From positions 1-7,743 of the forward strand of contig JALWSI010000060.1 of the NCBI GenBank assembly GCA_027080315.1: a stretch of 7,743 nt of DNA. The letters are read 5' to 3'. Shown here piece after piece: positions 6,372 to 7,743 of this stretch. Source of the stretch: a bacterium. Its GTDB lineage: Bacteria; Thermosulfidibacterota; Thermosulfidibacteria; Thermosulfidibacterales; JALWSI01. Made by a program: the position numbers and the translations under genes. The notes beneath the pieces are model-generated. The model made no database searches. It was not told where the DNA came from and saw only the letters and a list, made by a program, of their open reading frames with translations. Every line of letters starts with the position of its first letter. The stretch's first letter is position 1.

Positions 6372-6400
6372 TTGTCTTAGAAAAGGATATCAGATATCAG
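6372..6400 (+). promoter_or_regulatory. Candidate promoter for the hydantoinase gene
   Basis: TTGTCT (6372-6377, four of six to -35) is followed by exactly 17 bases and TATCAG (6395-6400, four of six to -10). This would start transcription about 60 bases before the ATG. Both hexamers are weak, but the GATATC palindrome covers the end of the spacer and the -10 box. Confidence 0.3.
6386..6398. promoter_or_regulatory. 13-bp palindrome GATATC-A-GATATC, possible operator
   Basis: GATATC at 6386-6391 and 6393-6398, separated by one A, form a sequence that is both a direct and an inverted repeat. It overlaps the candidate -10 box of the hydantoinase gene and lies 70 bases upstream of its start, a suitable position for a repressor. 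No family of regulator can be assigned. Confidence 0.35.
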
Positions 6401-6460
6401 GGTTGGAAGGTATGAAGAAGAGCTATGAGACAGCCTTTTATCCTCGGCATCTTTGAGTGA

Positions 6461-6465
6461 GGAGG
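6461..6465 (+). promoter_or_regulatory. Ribosome binding site for the hydantoinase gene
   Basis: GGAGG lies two bases before ATG 6468 (GAGTGAGGAGGGCATG). The spacing is tighter than the usual five to nine. The ATG still fits best, because the ATP-binding motif begins only about seven codons later and an upstream stop (6426-6428) limits any extension. Confidence 0.65.
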
Positions 6466-6467
6466 GC

Positions 6468-7743
6468 ATGGACGAGAGGATAGTTGTCGGGGTTGACACA
6501 GGGGGCACCTTCACGGACCTGGTCTTTAAGGCCGGGGAAGAATGGGGCGTATACAAGCTCCTCTCCACCCCCTCAAATCCTGCCCTGGCCGTTCTTGAAG
6601 GGTTGAAGGCCGTGGCTCGGGGGAAAGCCAAAACCATAGTCCATGGATCCACTGTGGCCACCAACGCCCTCCTGGAGCGCAAGGGAGCCAAAACCGCCCT
6701 TATCACCAACAGGGGCATGGAAGATGTGCTGGAGATCGGCCGTCAGAACCGGCCCCATCTCTATGCCCTCACCTGGGAACCCTCCCCTCCCCTGGTGCCT
6801 GCCCCCTTGAGGATGGGGATCAAAGGGAGGGTTCTCCCCGGAGGCCGGGTCCTGGAGGAGGTGGATCCCAAAGAGATAGAAGAGACGGTAAAGACGCTAA
6901 TGGACCAGGGGGTGGAGTCCTTAGCCGTCTCTCTCCTCTTCTCTTTCGCCCATCCCCATCACGAGCTGGAGGTGGGGCGCATAGCCAAAAAGGCAGGACT
7001 CCCCGTATCCCTGTCCCACCAGATCCTCTCGGAGTTCAGGGAGTACGAGAGAACCTCCACCACGGTGATCAACGCCTACGTGTTGCCCATAATGGAGAGG
7101 TACATCTCCTACATCCAGTCCCACCTGGGCCCATCAGACAGTATACGCATCATGCAGTCCAACGGGGGCTCCATCTCGGCAGCAAAGGCCAGCCAGGAGC
7201 CTGTGAGGACCATCCTGTCGGGCCCTGCCGGTGGAGCCGTGGGAGGCCTGGAGGTGGCCCTGGCGGCGGGATTCCAGAAGGTGATCACCTTTGACATGGG
7301 AGGCACCTCCACCGACGTCTCCCTCATGGACGGAAAGCTGGCCCTCACCACCGAAGCCCAGGTGGCGGGTTTTCCCGTGAAGGTGCCCATGATGGAGATC
7401 CACACCGTGGGGGCCGGAGGAGGATCCATAGCCTTCATAGACAGGGGAGGGTCCCTTCGGGTGGGACCCCGATCGGCAGGGGCCCATCCGGGTCCCATCT
7501 GCTACGGCAAAGGCAACGAGATCACCGTCACCGATGCCCACCTCTTCCTGGGAAGGCTGGTCCCCCAATACTTCCTGGGGGGCAAAATGAAGCTTTACAG
7601 GGAGAGGCTCCAGGGCCCTTTCCAAGACATGGCCCAGAGGCTGGGCATCACTCCCTTAGAACTGGCAGAGGGCATCCTTTCCGTGGCCAATGCCACCATG
7701 GAAAGGGCCATCAGGGTCATCTCTGTGGAACGGGGATACCACC
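6468..7743 (+). CDS. Hydantoinase/5-oxoprolinase subunit A (HyuA-type), N-terminal 425 codons
   Basis: HyuA-family proteins are cytoplasmic ATP-dependent enzymes that open hydantoins or 5-oxoproline, or act as a subunit of acetone-carboxylase-like complexes, usually with a HyuB partner. The reading frame is open to the window edge; about 60% of a typical 680-700-residue protein is visible. The ASKHA-type phosphate loop is V-D-T-G-G-T-F-T-D (9-17). H-G-S-T-V-A-T-N-A-L-L-E (59-70) is typical of the Hydant_A_N domain. The hydantoinase A domain shows S-G-P-A-G-G (251-256), the second nucleotide motif D-M-G-G-T-S-T-D-V (276-284) and V-G-A-G-G-G-S-I (314-321). The substrate cannot be decided without the C-terminus and the downstream gene. 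Base composition is clearly richer in GC, with strong G/C preference at third positions, unlike the flagellar genes. Confidence 0.95.
   Translation, partial: MDERIVVGVDTGGTFTDLVFKAGEEWGVYKLLSTPSNPALAVLEGLKAVARGKAKTIVHGSTVATNALLERKGAKTALITNRGMEDVLEIGRQNRPHLYALTWEPSPPLVPAPLRMGIKGRVLPGGRVLEEVDPKEIEETVKTLMDQGVESLAVSLLFSFAHPHHELEVGRIAKKAGLPVSLSHQILSEFREYERTSTTVINAYVLPIMERYISYIQSHLGPSDSIRIMQSNGGSISAAKASQEPVRTILSGPAGGAVGGLEVALAAGFQKVITFDMGGTSTDVSLMDGKLALTTEAQVAGFPVKVPMMEIHTVGAGGGSIAFIDRGGSLRVGPRSAGAHPGPICYGKGNEITVTDAHLFLGRLVPQYFLGGKMKLYRERLQGPFQDMAQRLGITPLELAEGILSVANATMERAIRVISVERGYH

Larger units (their letters stand above)
6134..6467. other. Divergent non-coding gap between the epimerase and hydantoinase genes
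   Basis: This 334-nt stretch should hold promoters for both flanking genes. Its right half is purine-rich on the plus strand with scattered ATGG and GGTGG words. It contains a candidate promoter and a GATATC palindrome ahead of the hydantoinase gene. For the epimerase, the minus strand has TATGAT (6240-6235), which resembles a -10 box, but no acceptable -35 box at normal spacing. I see no coding frame or RNA gene in it. Confidence 0.6.

Noticed and set aside
6377-7625. Several minus-strand open frames opposite the hydantoinase gene
   Set aside because: They are antisense shadows in GC-rich coding DNA. The plus strand carries clear HyuA motifs throughout.

Overview
The window is a stretch of ordinary bacterial chromosome holding part of a flagellar basal-body/export operon and four unrelated genes. 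The proteins are rich in Lys and Glu. Arginine is largely written AGG/AGA and ATA isoleucine codons are common, a pattern often seen in thermophilic anaerobes. That, together with a hydantoinase/oxoprolinase-type gene, suggests a motile, possibly thermophilic anaerobic bacterium, but nothing here fixes a phylum. TTG is probably used as a start codon at least twice.

Layout. Positions 1-3669, minus strand: fliF, fliG, fliH and the first 38 codons of fliI, all overlapping. fliF and fliG share one base (TGATG), fliG and fliH overlap by 32 nt, and fliH and fliI by 14 nt. Together they encode the MS ring, the rotor-switch protein, the export-ATPase regulator and the export ATPase. Positions 3670-3997 are a non-coding gap with two perfect inverted repeats, a possible weak terminator and a plausible sigma-70-like promoter for fliF. 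Positions 3998-4450, minus: an AhpE-like peroxiredoxin. Positions 4663-5118, plus: a MntA-type (MNT-domain) nucleotidyltransferase with no HEPN partner beside it. Positions 5144-6133, minus: an NAD-dependent epimerase/dehydratase that converges on the nucleotidyltransferase with a 25-nt gap. Positions 6134-6467: a divergent regulatory gap with a palindrome at the candidate hyuA promoter. Positions 6468 to the window edge, plus: the first 425 codons of a HyuA/OplahA-type hydantoinase subunit, clearly more GC-rich than the rest.

The four flagellar products act together: FliF forms the membrane ring, FliG sits on its cytoplasmic C-terminus, and FliH ties the FliI ATPase to the export gate. The other four genes share no evident pathway and look like independent transcription units. 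I found no RNA gene, CRISPR array, insertion sequence or prophage. I did not find a convincing undescribed system. The items most worth checking are the stand-alone MNT nucleotidyltransferase, the long uninterrupted glycine repeat in FliH, and the structured gap upstream of fliF.
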